From Bacteroides sp. M10 (GTDB taxonomy: Bacteria; Bacteroidota; Bacteroidia; Bacteroidales; Bacteroidaceae): a DNA stretch of 64,000 bases. Shown here piece after piece: positions 51,156-60,565 of the stretch. The notes under the pieces were generated by a model. The model was not told the origin of the DNA and did not search any database. It was given only the letters and a program-made list of their open reading frames with translations. The position numbers and the translations under genes were made by a program. The first letter of the stretch is position 1, and each line of letters begins with the position of its first letter. Where the stretch lies: positions 4,856,501 through 4,920,500 of the forward strand of contig NZ_CP060488.1 in assembly GCF_014334015.1 (NCBI RefSeq). Reading direction: 5' to 3'.

Positions 51156-52205
51156 TTACAAATCATCCTCAAGAGCCGTACTCTTGGCATAAGCTGTACT
51201 TTTGGCTTCAAAGAAATCTGTTTTCACCATATTGGCATTTGAATATTGCGATACCCAACGCATACTTTCAGGTTCCTTTTGATTGTCTTCATACAAGATG
51301 CCATACCCCAGACTGCTCCAGCGAAGATTACCCAGATAATGGATATAATCAGCAATCATTTGCTCATTAAGTCCCTGAATATGATTACCTATCACATATT
51401 GTCCCCAGGCAATTTCCTGTTCCACTCCCTCACGCATCATTGCTTCATATACCTTTACTCTGTCCGGAGTGAACAATTCGGGTTCTTCTTTTTTCAGTTC
51501 CAGGATTATATTACGGAAAAGCCAAAGATGAGTATTCTCATCCCGGTTGATGTAACGGATTTCCTGTGCCGAACCGGACATCTTTCCGTTACGACTCAAA
51601 TTATAAAAGAACATGAAGCCACTGTAGAAATAGATACCCTCCAAAATATAGTTGGCAATCAACGTTTTCATGAGCGTATATCCATCCTGGCTTTCCTGAA
51701 ACTCATTATAGCAGTTACCTATGAAAGTATTCCTTTTCAATAGATGCTCGTCAGTTTTCCATTGATAGAGAATTTCATTCCGTTTTTCGGGACTGCATAT
51801 CGAATCGAGCATATAGCTGTAACTCTGACTGTGCACACACTCCTGAAAAGCTTGTATATGCAGACAAAGGTTCACCTCATTGGCCGTGATATATTCACTG
51901 ATAGTTGGCAGGTTGTTGCTCTGCAAGGAGTCCAGGAATACAAGAAAGCTCAAAATCTTATCATAGGCAGTCCGTTCTGTCTGATCCAGACGCGGATAAT
52001 CTTTAATATCCTGCGTCAGATTGATTTCTTCCGGTATCCAGAAGTTATTCATGGCTTGGCGATACCAGTCGCTTACCCATTTATACCGCATATTATTGAA
52101 ATCATTCAGATTTGTTGTATTTCCACCAATCATTTTTCTAAGGCGGGTTTCAGTATCGCCCGACGGATTGAATAAGGCGTTCTTTTTTAGTTTTATAGTT
52201 CCCAT
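51156..52205 (-). CDS. nrdB: Class I ribonucleotide reductase beta subunit
   Basis: The 349-residue radical-generating subunit. Di-iron ligands are in their expected order: D92, E122, H125 (ECVHSQSY), E189 (ILEGIYFYSGF), E223 and H226 (RDENTHLW). The radical tyrosine is Y129, four residues after H125 as in the E. coli enzyme, so this is a tyrosyl-radical type, not the Phe-bearing class Ic. The acidic C-terminal tail would bind NrdA. It is second in the nrdAB operon, 24 bases after nrdA, and thus also under the cobalamin riboswitch. Confidence 0.95.
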   Translation of the reverse strand: MGTIKLKKNALFNPSGDTETRLRKMIGGNTTNLNDFNNMRYKWVSDWYRQAMNNFWIPEEINLTQDIKDYPRLDQTERTAYDKILSFLVFLDSLQSNNLPTISEYITANEVNLCLHIQAFQECVHSQSYSYMLDSICSPEKRNEILYQWKTDEHLLKRNTFIGNCYNEFQESQDGYTLMKTLIANYILEGIYFYSGFMFFYNLSRNGKMSGSAQEIRYINRDENTHLWLFRNIILELKKEEPELFTPDRVKVYEAMMREGVEQEIAWGQYVIGNHIQGLNEQMIADYIHYLGNLRWSSLGYGILYEDNQKEPESMRWVSQYSNANMVKTDFFEAKSTAYAKSTALEDDL

Positions 52206-52229
52206 TTGTTTTTATTTATTTTTGATTTC

Positions 52230-54749
52230 TTATGATGCACAACTTTCACATTCTTCCACTTCCAAGGATTTACTGCGGACATAATAGACCGTTTTCACTC
52301 CACATTCCCAAGCTAATAGGTAGAGATTAAGTACCTGTTTCATTGTAAAATCATTGGTAATATAAAGATTTAGACTTTGTGACTGGTCAATGTGCAGCTG
52401 ACGAATACCGGCAGCACGAATACTCCATGTCTGGTCAATCAGATATGCACCTTTGTATATCCAGAATGTCTTGTCCGACAAGGACGGAGCTACCCGTGGA
52501 AGCATGGCCCCTTTCTTCTCTTCCAGAAAGAAACGTTTCATCACCGGATCGGTTCCGGCAGTGGTTCCGGCAATAATACTGGTACTGCTGGTTGGAGCAA
52601 TAGCTAATAGATAAGCATTGCGCATGCCGTAATTAGCCACTTTTTCCGATAGTTCCTTCCAGGCAGATGAAGTATAGCCGCGTTTGGTGAAATAATCTCC
52701 GGTCTGCCAATCACTTCCCTCGAAATAGGTATATCTTCCTTTTTCTTTTGCCAGTTCTGCACTGGCTTCTATCGCGGCATAATTGATACGTTCAAACACT
52801 TTATCTATAAAGTTAAGATGTTCTTCACTTTCCCAACGAATTCCCCGTATGGCAAGTGCATGGTGATAACCGCTAACTCCAAGACCGATACTACGATAAC
52901 GATGATTGGTTATTTGAGCATAAGGAATAGGGTAGAAGTTCAGGTCGATAACATTGTCAAGCGCACGAACCACTGTTGCTACCTTTTCTTTCATCAATTC
53001 TTCATCCTCCAACGGTAGATGCCCGAGAGAAAGACTGGCAAGATTGCACACGACGAAATCTCCGGGGCGAACCGTCTTTACTACTACCGTGTCACCATCT
53101 TCAGTACGAACTTCGGTAGAAACCGATTCAATAGCCGACATGTTCTGTGCGATTTCCGTGCATAGGTTTGAGCAATAGATAATCCCCTGATGAGCATTCG
53201 GATTGGCACGATTCACTATATCCCGGTTGAATGTAAAAGGAGTACCTGTTTCTACAGCCGATCTCAATACCAGTCTGACTATATCCTTGATGCTAATAGT
53301 TCGTCTGGAAAGACGTGGATCATTCACGCAATCCCAATACCTCTTTTCCCATTCTTCCCCGTAATAATCTTCCAGACAATATTCTTTGATAGTCATAATC
53401 TCATTCGGACAGAACAAATACCACTGCTTATTCAAATCTTCTTTTGCCATTTGCCAGAACAAGTCCGGATAGCATACGGAGGGAAATATATCATGAGCTT
53501 TCATGCGGTCATCCCCATTATTCGTACGGAGTTGAAGAAATTCCGGCAAGTCTTTATGCCATACATCCAGATATACAGCTACAGCCCCCTGACGCATTCC
53601 TAACTGATCGACGGCTACGGCAGTATCATTCACGAGTTTCATCCATCGGATTACTCCACCTGCCACACCTTTGAAACCTCGGATGTTTCCACCCGCAGCA
53701 CGCACCTTCCCGAAATACATTCCCATACCTCCACCAAACTTGCTGACCATGGCAAAATTGTCTATACTGCGGTAAATGCCTTCCAAACTGTCAGGCACCG
53801 TATCAATAAAACAACTGGAAAGTTGATGATAAGGTTTACGGGCATTGGAAAGGGTAGGAGTTGCCATTGTTACTTCCAGCTTGCTCAATAAGTCATAGAA
53901 CTTTCTTACCCATTGCAACCGATCGCGTTTCTCCGGCATGGCAAGATGTAAAGCTATCCCCAAGTACATTTCCTGCACAGACTCCATAGGTTCGTGTGAG
54001 TGAGTACGGATCAGGTAACGTTTGGAGAGCAGGTCCAGCCCTGAATAATTAAACAGTTTATCCCTTTCCGGACAGATAAATCCTGCAGCTTCTTCTATTT
54101 CCTGTTGTGAATAAGAATCCAGGATATAGCTGCCATATAAACCTTCATTCGTTAGATAACGTAATTTCTCATAGAATGAATGTATATCTGAAATTCTTGC
54201 CTGTTTTTCCTGCTTTTCTGTCAGTTGAAAGTTGAGTAACCGTGCGGCTATAAACTCCCAGTCCGGTGCTTCCTGCGTGGTCAGTTCTACCGCAGCTTTG
54301 ACGAGTGCCGACAAGCGTTCGTCTGACGACATTTCCGGTTTGCAGAAACTGGAGAACTTTTCCGCCAACACAGTCAGACTATATTCATTACTGGTAAAGT
54401 CTTTCTGTATTTCCTTTAGCACATCCATTATTTGTGGATTGCCCGTCCCTGTGGTGATATCGTTGATCGCTTTTCTGCGCTCCGTGCGTTGCCAGCGATA
54501 GAGAATATAGTTTTTAGCTTCTGCATAAAAGCCATGCTCCATCAGGCAGCGTTCCACTTCATCCTGTATGCGCTCCACATTGCAGTTTGCACTATTACTA
54601 TGTACAAACTGTTCTACTTCATTCACCATTTCCTGAATGGTTTCTTCTATTATTTCCTGGCCTGTACTGGCGAAGCTTTTTTTAATTGCAACGGCAATTT
54701 TCTCCCTGTTATAGGATTCCGTCGTCCCATTTCTTTTGGTTATTTGCAT
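52230..54749 (-). CDS. nrdA: Class I ribonucleotide reductase alpha subunit
   Basis: The 839-residue catalytic subunit that reduces NDPs to dNDPs. It has an N-terminal ATP-cone (about 1-90, MQITKRNGTTESYNREKI) for allosteric activity control, then the ten-stranded barrel with the active-site cysteines in SSCFIDTVPDSL and VVCNLASLSLG, the N-C-E triad in YCSNLCTEIAQ, and a substrate-phosphate region (APTSSTSIIAGTT). The C-terminal tail ends ECESCAS, the shuttle Cys pair that exchanges electrons with thioredoxin. A cobalamin riboswitch lies in its leader, so expression should fall when B12 is present and a B12-dependent class II enzyme (not in this window) can take over. Confidence 0.96.
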   Translation of the reverse strand: MQITKRNGTTESYNREKIAVAIKKSFASTGQEIIEETIQEMVNEVEQFVHSNSANCNVERIQDEVERCLMEHGFYAEAKNYILYRWQRTERRKAINDITTGTGNPQIMDVLKEIQKDFTSNEYSLTVLAEKFSSFCKPEMSSDERLSALVKAAVELTTQEAPDWEFIAARLLNFQLTEKQEKQARISDIHSFYEKLRYLTNEGLYGSYILDSYSQQEIEEAAGFICPERDKLFNYSGLDLLSKRYLIRTHSHEPMESVQEMYLGIALHLAMPEKRDRLQWVRKFYDLLSKLEVTMATPTLSNARKPYHQLSSCFIDTVPDSLEGIYRSIDNFAMVSKFGGGMGMYFGKVRAAGGNIRGFKGVAGGVIRWMKLVNDTAVAVDQLGMRQGAVAVYLDVWHKDLPEFLQLRTNNGDDRMKAHDIFPSVCYPDLFWQMAKEDLNKQWYLFCPNEIMTIKEYCLEDYYGEEWEKRYWDCVNDPRLSRRTISIKDIVRLVLRSAVETGTPFTFNRDIVNRANPNAHQGIIYCSNLCTEIAQNMSAIESVSTEVRTEDGDTVVVKTVRPGDFVVCNLASLSLGHLPLEDEELMKEKVATVVRALDNVIDLNFYPIPYAQITNHRYRSIGLGVSGYHHALAIRGIRWESEEHLNFIDKVFERINYAAIEASAELAKEKGRYTYFEGSDWQTGDYFTKRGYTSSAWKELSEKVANYGMRNAYLLAIAPTSSTSIIAGTTAGTDPVMKRFFLEEKKGAMLPRVAPSLSDKTFWIYKGAYLIDQTWSIRAAGIRQLHIDQSQSLNLYITNDFTMKQVLNLYLLAWECGVKTVYYVRSKSLEVEECESCAS

Positions 54750-54828
54750 GAGAACTTTATAAAATATGTTGTTGTATAGTTTCGAACTGTATCCCTAATC
54801 CCACGAGTAGAAACAGTCTTTAATGAAT

Positions 54829-55007
54829 GGCAGGTCTTCTGACTAACTCCCTTCCTGATCCCTTCCCGGCCTACAATTCACAGCCAGTGGCAAAAGTCTT
54901 TATCAGAAAGTTATAGAGATTCACAGCAGCGGGACTGTCCGGGATTTACACCCGGTTCCCTTTTAATCCAAAACAACCGAAAGGTCATCCGGAACCGATT
55001 CGGAAAC
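54829..55007 (-). ncRNA. Cobalamin riboswitch controlling nrdAB
   Basis: Read on the minus strand, the leader contains the conserved cobalamin elements in order: a GGGAACCGGGTGTAAATCCC stem-loop region, the core ACAGTCCCGCTGCTGTGA, then GCCACTGG (B12 box half), GGGAAGG, CAGGAAGGG and the closing AGAAGACCTGCC. It ends about 80 bases before the nrdA start. Control of class I RNR by this riboswitch is known from other bacteria that also own a B12-dependent RNR. The intervening leader (54750-54828) would hold the expression platform, though no clear terminator stem is seen. The region 55008-55180 is an AT-rich divergent promoter zone. Confidence 0.93.
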
Positions 55008-55180
55008 AAAGATAATAAAAATTGTAATTAATACAATATTGTTTCCGTTTTATATAATATCATTTTGCATTATCTGCTAATTGTGTAGTAAAGGTTTATT
55101 TAACAGGATACGATGTAAAATGCTGAATTTAATGACTATATTCGCAAAGTAAGTATTTATTAATACACAAATAACACCCT

Positions 55181-56710
55181 ATGAGAATGAAACACTGCCT
55201 ATTCGTTTTTTTGCCGATATTTATATTATTTATTAGTTGTCGGCAAAAAGTGCAAAGTAACTTTCAGCCGGATATTTCCAATCAGACAGAAACCGTTTAT
55301 GATTTTCCGGAAGAATATGCTGAAGAGATTATTATCACAGGTAAAGTTTTGAACCGTGAATTTTATCCACAAGAAAAAGAACTGACACTTATTATTCCAT
55401 TTTTCAGAGATATGGAAAATCAGTACCGTACTCCCATTCAAGAGGATGGTTCTTTCTATTTTACTTTTCCTGTTTATGCTAAAATACGGGAGGTTTCTAT
55501 TCGTAACTATGCAGAGCATTTATATGTGCATCCGGGTGACAGTATCCATTTAGAGATTGATTTCAAGGATATGTTTCATCCTAAAGTAACAGGTGATGCG
55601 GAAAAATTGAATCAGGAGATATTGGCTTTTACAGAAAGCGGATATTATTATATGCGTGACTATGGTATCAGGAATGATTTGAGTGTCGAGGATTTTGAAG
55701 CAGAGCTAAAGAAAGAATATAATACACGTTTAGAACGCAGGGCCGAATATTTGCAGAAATACAAGCCTATGCAAGATGTCGTCATGTTTACGGAGGAATT
55801 ACTGAAACAGGATTACTATTATACGATCCTGGTTTATGCGAGCCAATGTCAATATCGAACAAGAAAAGAGTTCGCACGATATCACACGCTGTTGCCCGAA
55901 ATCAATAAATTATATAAAAAAGGAATATTATCAGCCCGCTTGTTTGATATAGTCGATTGGATAGAAAATTATATTCCTACAGGAATGGTTCTTAAAAACA
56001 AAGAATACCCAACGATAGATGATATTATGTCCGAAATAGGAGAAAATGAATTGAATCAATATCTATATACTAAAGTTACAGCTAATAGCCTTGAAGCTAA
56101 TGATACAATTTCCCTCTCAAGGAAGCGTTCGCAATTTGACTCAATCGTAAAAATACCTCATTTGCAGGGACAAATAGCACAGATGTACAGGCAAACTAAA
56201 GCGTTCTTGGAGAATCCACAGTCTGTTTCTGATAATTTGTTGTATGGCAAATACAATGAAAGTTCAAATACGTTAACTCCAATGTCGTATATGGAGAGCA
56301 TATATAAGATACTTGAAGAAAACCGGGGAAAAGTTATTTATTTCGATTTTTGGGCTACAACTTGTCCGCCTTGCTTGGCAGAGATGGAACCCTTGAAGAA
56401 GTTGCGCAGCCAATATTCTACGAAGGATTTGATTATTTATTCCATTTGTTCCGGCGGTAATGATACCAAAAAGCAATGGGAATTGTGTTTAGATAAATAC
56501 TCGATGAAGAATCATGATATAGAATGTGTCTATGCTACTGATTATATTGGACTAGAGAATTATCAGAAGATTACCAAACAGTTCAAAATTAATAGATTGC
56601 CATATTATATCTTGATAAACAGAAAAGGACAAATCATTGATTATGGCACTGCTGCTCGTCCAAGTAATCCTAACCTGTTATTGAGAATTGAGGAAATTGT
56701 TAAGCAGTAG
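55181..56710 (+). CDS. TlpA-like thioredoxin-fold lipoprotein
   Basis: A 509-residue protein with a lipoprotein signal (LFISCRQK; start 55187 also possible). A beta-rich N-terminal domain resembles DUF4369 (ITGKVLNREFYPQEKELTL, LYVHPGDSIHLEID), a helical middle follows, and the C-terminal thioredoxin domain (about 365-505) has the active site in FDFWATTCPPCLAEMEPL (C-P-P-C) and a cis-Pro in NRLPYYILINRKG. Such proteins act as membrane-anchored disulfide reductases in Bacteroides; the substrate is unknown. It diverges from nrdA and is preceded by no operator copy of the RG-II type, so it is probably not part of the sugar regulon. Confidence 0.88.
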   Translation: MRMKHCLFVFLPIFILFISCRQKVQSNFQPDISNQTETVYDFPEEYAEEIIITGKVLNREFYPQEKELTLIIPFFRDMENQYRTPIQEDGSFYFTFPVYAKIREVSIRNYAEHLYVHPGDSIHLEIDFKDMFHPKVTGDAEKLNQEILAFTESGYYYMRDYGIRNDLSVEDFEAELKKEYNTRLERRAEYLQKYKPMQDVVMFTEELLKQDYYYTILVYASQCQYRTRKEFARYHTLLPEINKLYKKGILSARLFDIVDWIENYIPTGMVLKNKEYPTIDDIMSEIGENELNQYLYTKVTANSLEANDTISLSRKRSQFDSIVKIPHLQGQIAQMYRQTKAFLENPQSVSDNLLYGKYNESSNTLTPMSYMESIYKILEENRGKVIYFDFWATTCPPCLAEMEPLKKLRSQYSTKDLIIYSICSGGNDTKKQWELCLDKYSMKNHDIECVYATDYIGLENYQKITKQFKINRLPYYILINRKGQIIDYGTAARPSNPNLLLRIEEIVKQ

Positions 56711-57170
56711 ATGGATAATATTCCTTTTGTATAATTAAATACGCTGTTTATATTGGATATGCGTGTATTTCTCCAGATACAGCTTAATTTAACCATAGTT
56801 TTTTAAATCTTTGTAATAAAAAAGTCTGTATAAATCGTCCTTTTAAGTTTTAAATTCTATTTTGAATGTTGAGAAAAATTTCCAGGTTATCGATACGGAA
56901 TTCTTTTTTTGTAATAAGTTGATATACAACACTTTATTTTTACTGTTTTTGGTTTAAAACCAACGGGTCGTTCCTTTAAAAGGAACGACCCGTTTCTCAC
57001 CGAGGAACAACATGTTTCTTTTAAAGAAACGGATGATTCCCTAAAATCCAGAGACAAAACTGGTAGTAATATTCTGATCTTTCAATATTGATGGTTGATG
57101 TGCTGAATGATATATGTAAAAACAAACAACCATTCTTCTACATCTTTTCTAATCTCAACTACAAATAGTG
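56711..57170 (+). other. Intergenic region with two adjacent hairpins
   Basis: This 460-base AT-rich gap contains no supported gene. Two palindromes stand 19 bases apart: AACGGGTCGTTCCTTT...AGGAACGACCCGTT at 56962-56994 and GTTTCTTTTAAAGAAAC at 57014-57030. The first is strong enough to terminate the upstream gene, although it is 250 bases downstream of it and lacks a long T run. The second is short and not obviously a terminator. Confidence 0.6.
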
Positions 57171-57198
57171 AGTACAAAACAGTCCTTTTTTCGTCTTC
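57171..57198 (+). promoter_or_regulatory. Shared bipartite motif, copy 4 (GH106 operon)
   Basis: GAGTACAAAA-N12-CGTCTT is identical in both half-sites to copy 1 at 6574, with the same 12-base spacer length but a different spacer sequence. It ends 25 bases before the GH106 start. Confidence 0.68.
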
Positions 57199-57223
57199 AT
57201 TATAGAAAAAATATAGTATTGGA

Positions 57224-60200
57224 ATGAAAAGCCGACTGAAACAACAAATATTTGCATTCTCTTTATTGGCATGGACAGCTGTATGTCCCGCTGATGCACA
57301 ACAAACACGCTCCCTTCGCGACCAATTTCAGAATCCGTCTGACGAAGCGAAGCCTTGGACCTTTTGGTACTGGATGTATGGTGCTGTATCCAAAGAAGGA
57401 ATAACTGCCGATTTGGAAGCGATGAAACATGCAGGACTCGGAGGTACTTATCTGATGCCGATCAAAGGGGTTAGTGAAGGTGCACAATATAACGGCAAGG
57501 CACAGCAGTTGACTCCTGAATGGTGGGAAATGGTGCGTTTCAGCATGGAGGAAGCCGACCGTTTAGGGTTGAAACTGGGAATGCATATTTGTGACGGTTT
57601 TGCATTGGCGGGAGGTCCCTGGATTACTCCGAAAGAATCAATGCAGAAAGTTGTTTGGAGCGATACAATCGTTGATGGTGGAAAGCTCAATGCATTACGT
57701 CTGCCACAGCCGGAAGCTTATGAAAACTATTATGAAGATATTGCGCTATTTGCTTTACCGGTAGAGGATACAGCAGACGAAATGCCCGCAAAGATCACTT
57801 GCGTAAACTTAGCAACAGCGAACAATGTAAAATCTGCTCAAACAGTGAATATGGATGCGGCAGGCGTTATCCGTTCTTCGTATCCATGCTATATTCAATA
57901 TGAATATAAACAGCCTTTTACCTGCCGAAATATAGAAATCGTTTTAAATGGCAATAATTATCAGGCACATCGCCTGAAAGTAATGGCAAGTGACGATGGC
58001 GTAAATTATCGTTTCGTGAAACAGCTAGTCCCTGCCCGTCAGGGATGGCAAAATACAGATGAAAATTCTACTCATAGTATTCCCGCAACTACAGCCCGTT
58101 ATTTCCGTTTCTACTGGACACCCGAGGGAAGTGAACCGGGAAGTGAAGATATGGATGCCGCAAAATGGAAACCTAATCTGAAGATCAAACAATTGCGCCT
58201 ACATCAGGAAGCCCGTTTGAATCAGTGGGAAGGAAAAGCCGGACTGGTATGGCGTGTTGCTGAATCTACCAGGGAAGAGGAGGTAGGAAAGGAGGATTGC
58301 TATTCACTTTCACAGGTTATTAATCTGACGGAACAATATAAGAATGCCCCGGCTAGTCATTCTAAAGAGAAAACAATCACAGCTGTTCTCCCTAAAGGTA
58401 AATGGAAATTGCTCCGCATGGGACATACAGCTACCGGACATACCAATGCAACAGCTGGTGGCGGAAAGGGCTTGGAATGTGATAAGTTCGATCCGAAAAC
58501 GGTGCGAAAACAGTTTGATAACTGGTTTGCACAAGCATTTGTAAAGACGAATCCGGAAGTAGCACGCCGTGTATTGAAATATATGCATGTAGATAGTTGG
58601 GAATGTGGAAGCCAGAACTGGAATCCAAATTTCGCTGCAGAATTTCAGAAACGTCGTGGTTATGACCTGATGCCTTATTTACCACTATTGGCAGGTATTC
58701 CTATGGAAAGTGCAGAACGAAGCGAAAAGATTCTGCGAGATGTCCGTACAACGATTGCCGAATTGGTGGTGGATGTATTCTATCAGGTATTGGCAGATTG
58801 TGCCAAAGAATATGATTGTCAGTTTTCAGCGGAGTGTGTAGCACCGACCATGGTAAGCGATGGCTTGCTGCATTACCAAAAGGTAGATCTTCCTATGGGA
58901 GAATTTTGGCTGAACAGCCCTACCCATGATAAACCGAATGATATGCTGGATGCTATTAGCGGGGCACATATCTACGGAAAGAACATCATTCAGGCTGAAG
59001 GATTCACCGAAGTACGCGGCACGTGGGACGAATATCCTGCTATGTTGAAAGCCTTGCTGGATCGTAATTACGCATTAGGAATCAATCGTCTTTTCTATCA
59101 CGTATATGTACATAATCCCTGGCTGGATCGCAAACCCGGCATGACATTGGATGGCATCGGACTTTTCTTCCAACGCGATCAGACTTGGTGGGATAAAGGT
59201 GCAAAAGCATTTTCCGAATATGCTACCCGTTGTCAGGCATTATTGCAATATGGACATCCGGTGACAGATATTGCAGTATTTACAGGTGAAGAAATACCAA
59301 GACGTTCGATATTGCCGGAACGATTGGTTCCGTCCCTTCCGGGAATTTTCGGTGCGGAACGTGTAGAAAGCGAACGCATTCGTTTGGCGAATGAGGGACA
59401 ACCTTTGCGTGTGCGTCCGGTAGGCGTCACACATTCAGCCAATATGGCTGATCCCGAAAAATGGGTGAATCCACTTTGCGGATACGCTTATGATAGTTTT
59501 AATAAAGACGCATTACTACGTTTGACCAAAGTGGAAGACGGCAGAATGACACTGCCGGGTGGAGCCAGCTATAAAGCATTGGTAATTCCTCTTGCACGTC
59601 CGATGAATCCCGAACCTGTATTATCTTCGGAAGTGCAGAAGAAGATCAATGAATTAAAAGAAGCGGGTGTATTGATACCTTCTTTGCCTTATACAGCGGA
59701 TGATTTCTCCGTATATGGGTTGGAACGTGACATGATTGTACCGGAAGATATTGCCTGGACACATCGTCGTGGTGAACTTGGCGAACTTTACTTTATCGCC
59801 AATCAAAGAGAAGAAACACGCACATTTACCGCAAGTATGCGTATCAACGATAGAAAACCGGAATGTTGGAATCCGGTGACGGGTGAAATGAACAGCCGTC
59901 CTTCTTACCGTATCAACGGAAATCGGACGGAAGTTACTCTCACATTGGCTCCTTATGAGTCCGTATTCATCGTATATCCTATGGAGGGAGCGCATGAAGG
60001 TTATGGAGAGGACTCCTCAAGACTACAGAAAGAGAAAAAGGAGGTAGCCAAAGAGCCTTTAAATATAGCTCTGGAAGCAGAGGAATATACGATAACTTTT
60101 GCAGCTAACAAGAAAACGCTCACACGGAAAGAACTTTTCGACTGGAGCAAAGAGTCGGACGAACAGATACGTTATTATTCGGGGACAGCTACTTATAAGA

Positions 60201-60532
60201 CGACTTTCCGCTGGAAGAACAAACTAAAAAAAGGCCAACAGATTTATCTGAATTTGGGTACGGTTTGTAATTTGGCAACTGTCCGTGTGAATGGCATAGA
60301 CTGTGGTACCATTTGGACAGCTCCTTATCGTGTTGATATTACAACTGCTCTAAAAAAAGGAATCAATACACTTGAAATAGAGGTTACGAACACTTGGGCG
60401 AATGCACTGAAAGGAGCTGATGAAGGAAAAGCACCATTTGAAGTCATTTGGACCAATGCAAAATACCGGAAACAGGAAAACGAGCTGCTTCCGGCAGGAT
60501 TACTCGGCCCTTTGAGTTTCACCATAGATTAA
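57224..60532 (+). CDS. GH106 alpha-L-rhamnosidase
   Basis: A 1102-residue periplasmic enzyme with a signal peptide (about 1-25). The GH106 barrel starts at PWTFWYWMYGAVSKEGI and is interrupted by beta domains, followed by a C-terminal GH2-like sugar-binding fold (YKTTFRWKNKLKKGQQIYLNLG, VRVNGIDCGTIWTAPY). E460 (VDSWECGSQNW) and E592 (QAEGFTEVRG) are one residue off the catalytic Glu461 and Glu593 that I recall for BT0986, the rhamnosidase of RG-II chain B, and have the same spacing. It is the first gene of a three-gene operon with an esterase and a GH139-type enzyme, the order BT0986-BT0985-BT0984. Confidence 0.92.
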   Translation: MKSRLKQQIFAFSLLAWTAVCPADAQQTRSLRDQFQNPSDEAKPWTFWYWMYGAVSKEGITADLEAMKHAGLGGTYLMPIKGVSEGAQYNGKAQQLTPEWWEMVRFSMEEADRLGLKLGMHICDGFALAGGPWITPKESMQKVVWSDTIVDGGKLNALRLPQPEAYENYYEDIALFALPVEDTADEMPAKITCVNLATANNVKSAQTVNMDAAGVIRSSYPCYIQYEYKQPFTCRNIEIVLNGNNYQAHRLKVMASDDGVNYRFVKQLVPARQGWQNTDENSTHSIPATTARYFRFYWTPEGSEPGSEDMDAAKWKPNLKIKQLRLHQEARLNQWEGKAGLVWRVAESTREEEVGKEDCYSLSQVINLTEQYKNAPASHSKEKTITAVLPKGKWKLLRMGHTATGHTNATAGGGKGLECDKFDPKTVRKQFDNWFAQAFVKTNPEVARRVLKYMHVDSWECGSQNWNPNFAAEFQKRRGYDLMPYLPLLAGIPMESAERSEKILRDVRTTIAELVVDVFYQVLADCAKEYDCQFSAECVAPTMVSDGLLHYQKVDLPMGEFWLNSPTHDKPNDMLDAISGAHIYGKNIIQAEGFTEVRGTWDEYPAMLKALLDRNYALGINRLFYHVYVHNPWLDRKPGMTLDGIGLFFQRDQTWWDKGAKAFSEYATRCQALLQYGHPVTDIAVFTGEEIPRRSILPERLVPSLPGIFGAERVESERIRLANEGQPLRVRPVGVTHSANMADPEKWVNPLCGYAYDSFNKDALLRLTKVEDGRMTLPGGASYKALVIPLARPMNPEPVLSSEVQKKINELKEAGVLIPSLPYTADDFSVYGLERDMIVPEDIAWTHRRGELGELYFIANQREETRTFTASMRINDRKPECWNPVTGEMNSRPSYRINGNRTEVTLTLAPYESVFIVYPMEGAHEGYGEDSSRLQKEKKEVAKEPLNIALEAEEYTITFAANKKTLTRKELFDWSKESDEQIRYYSGTATYKTTFRWKNKLKKGQQIYLNLGTVCNLATVRVNGIDCGTIWTAPYRVDITTALKKGINTLEIEVTNTWANALKGADEGKAPFEVIWTNAKYRKQENELLPAGLLGPLSFTID

Positions 60533-60565
60533 CACAGGTTAGCACGGATTAAAATAAGAAGATAT

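Noticed and set aside
60533..60565. Quasi-repeat TTAACACAGG/TTAGCACGG between GH106 and the esterase
   Set aside because: It is short and imperfect and lies in an intra-operon gap; nothing suggests a regulatory role.
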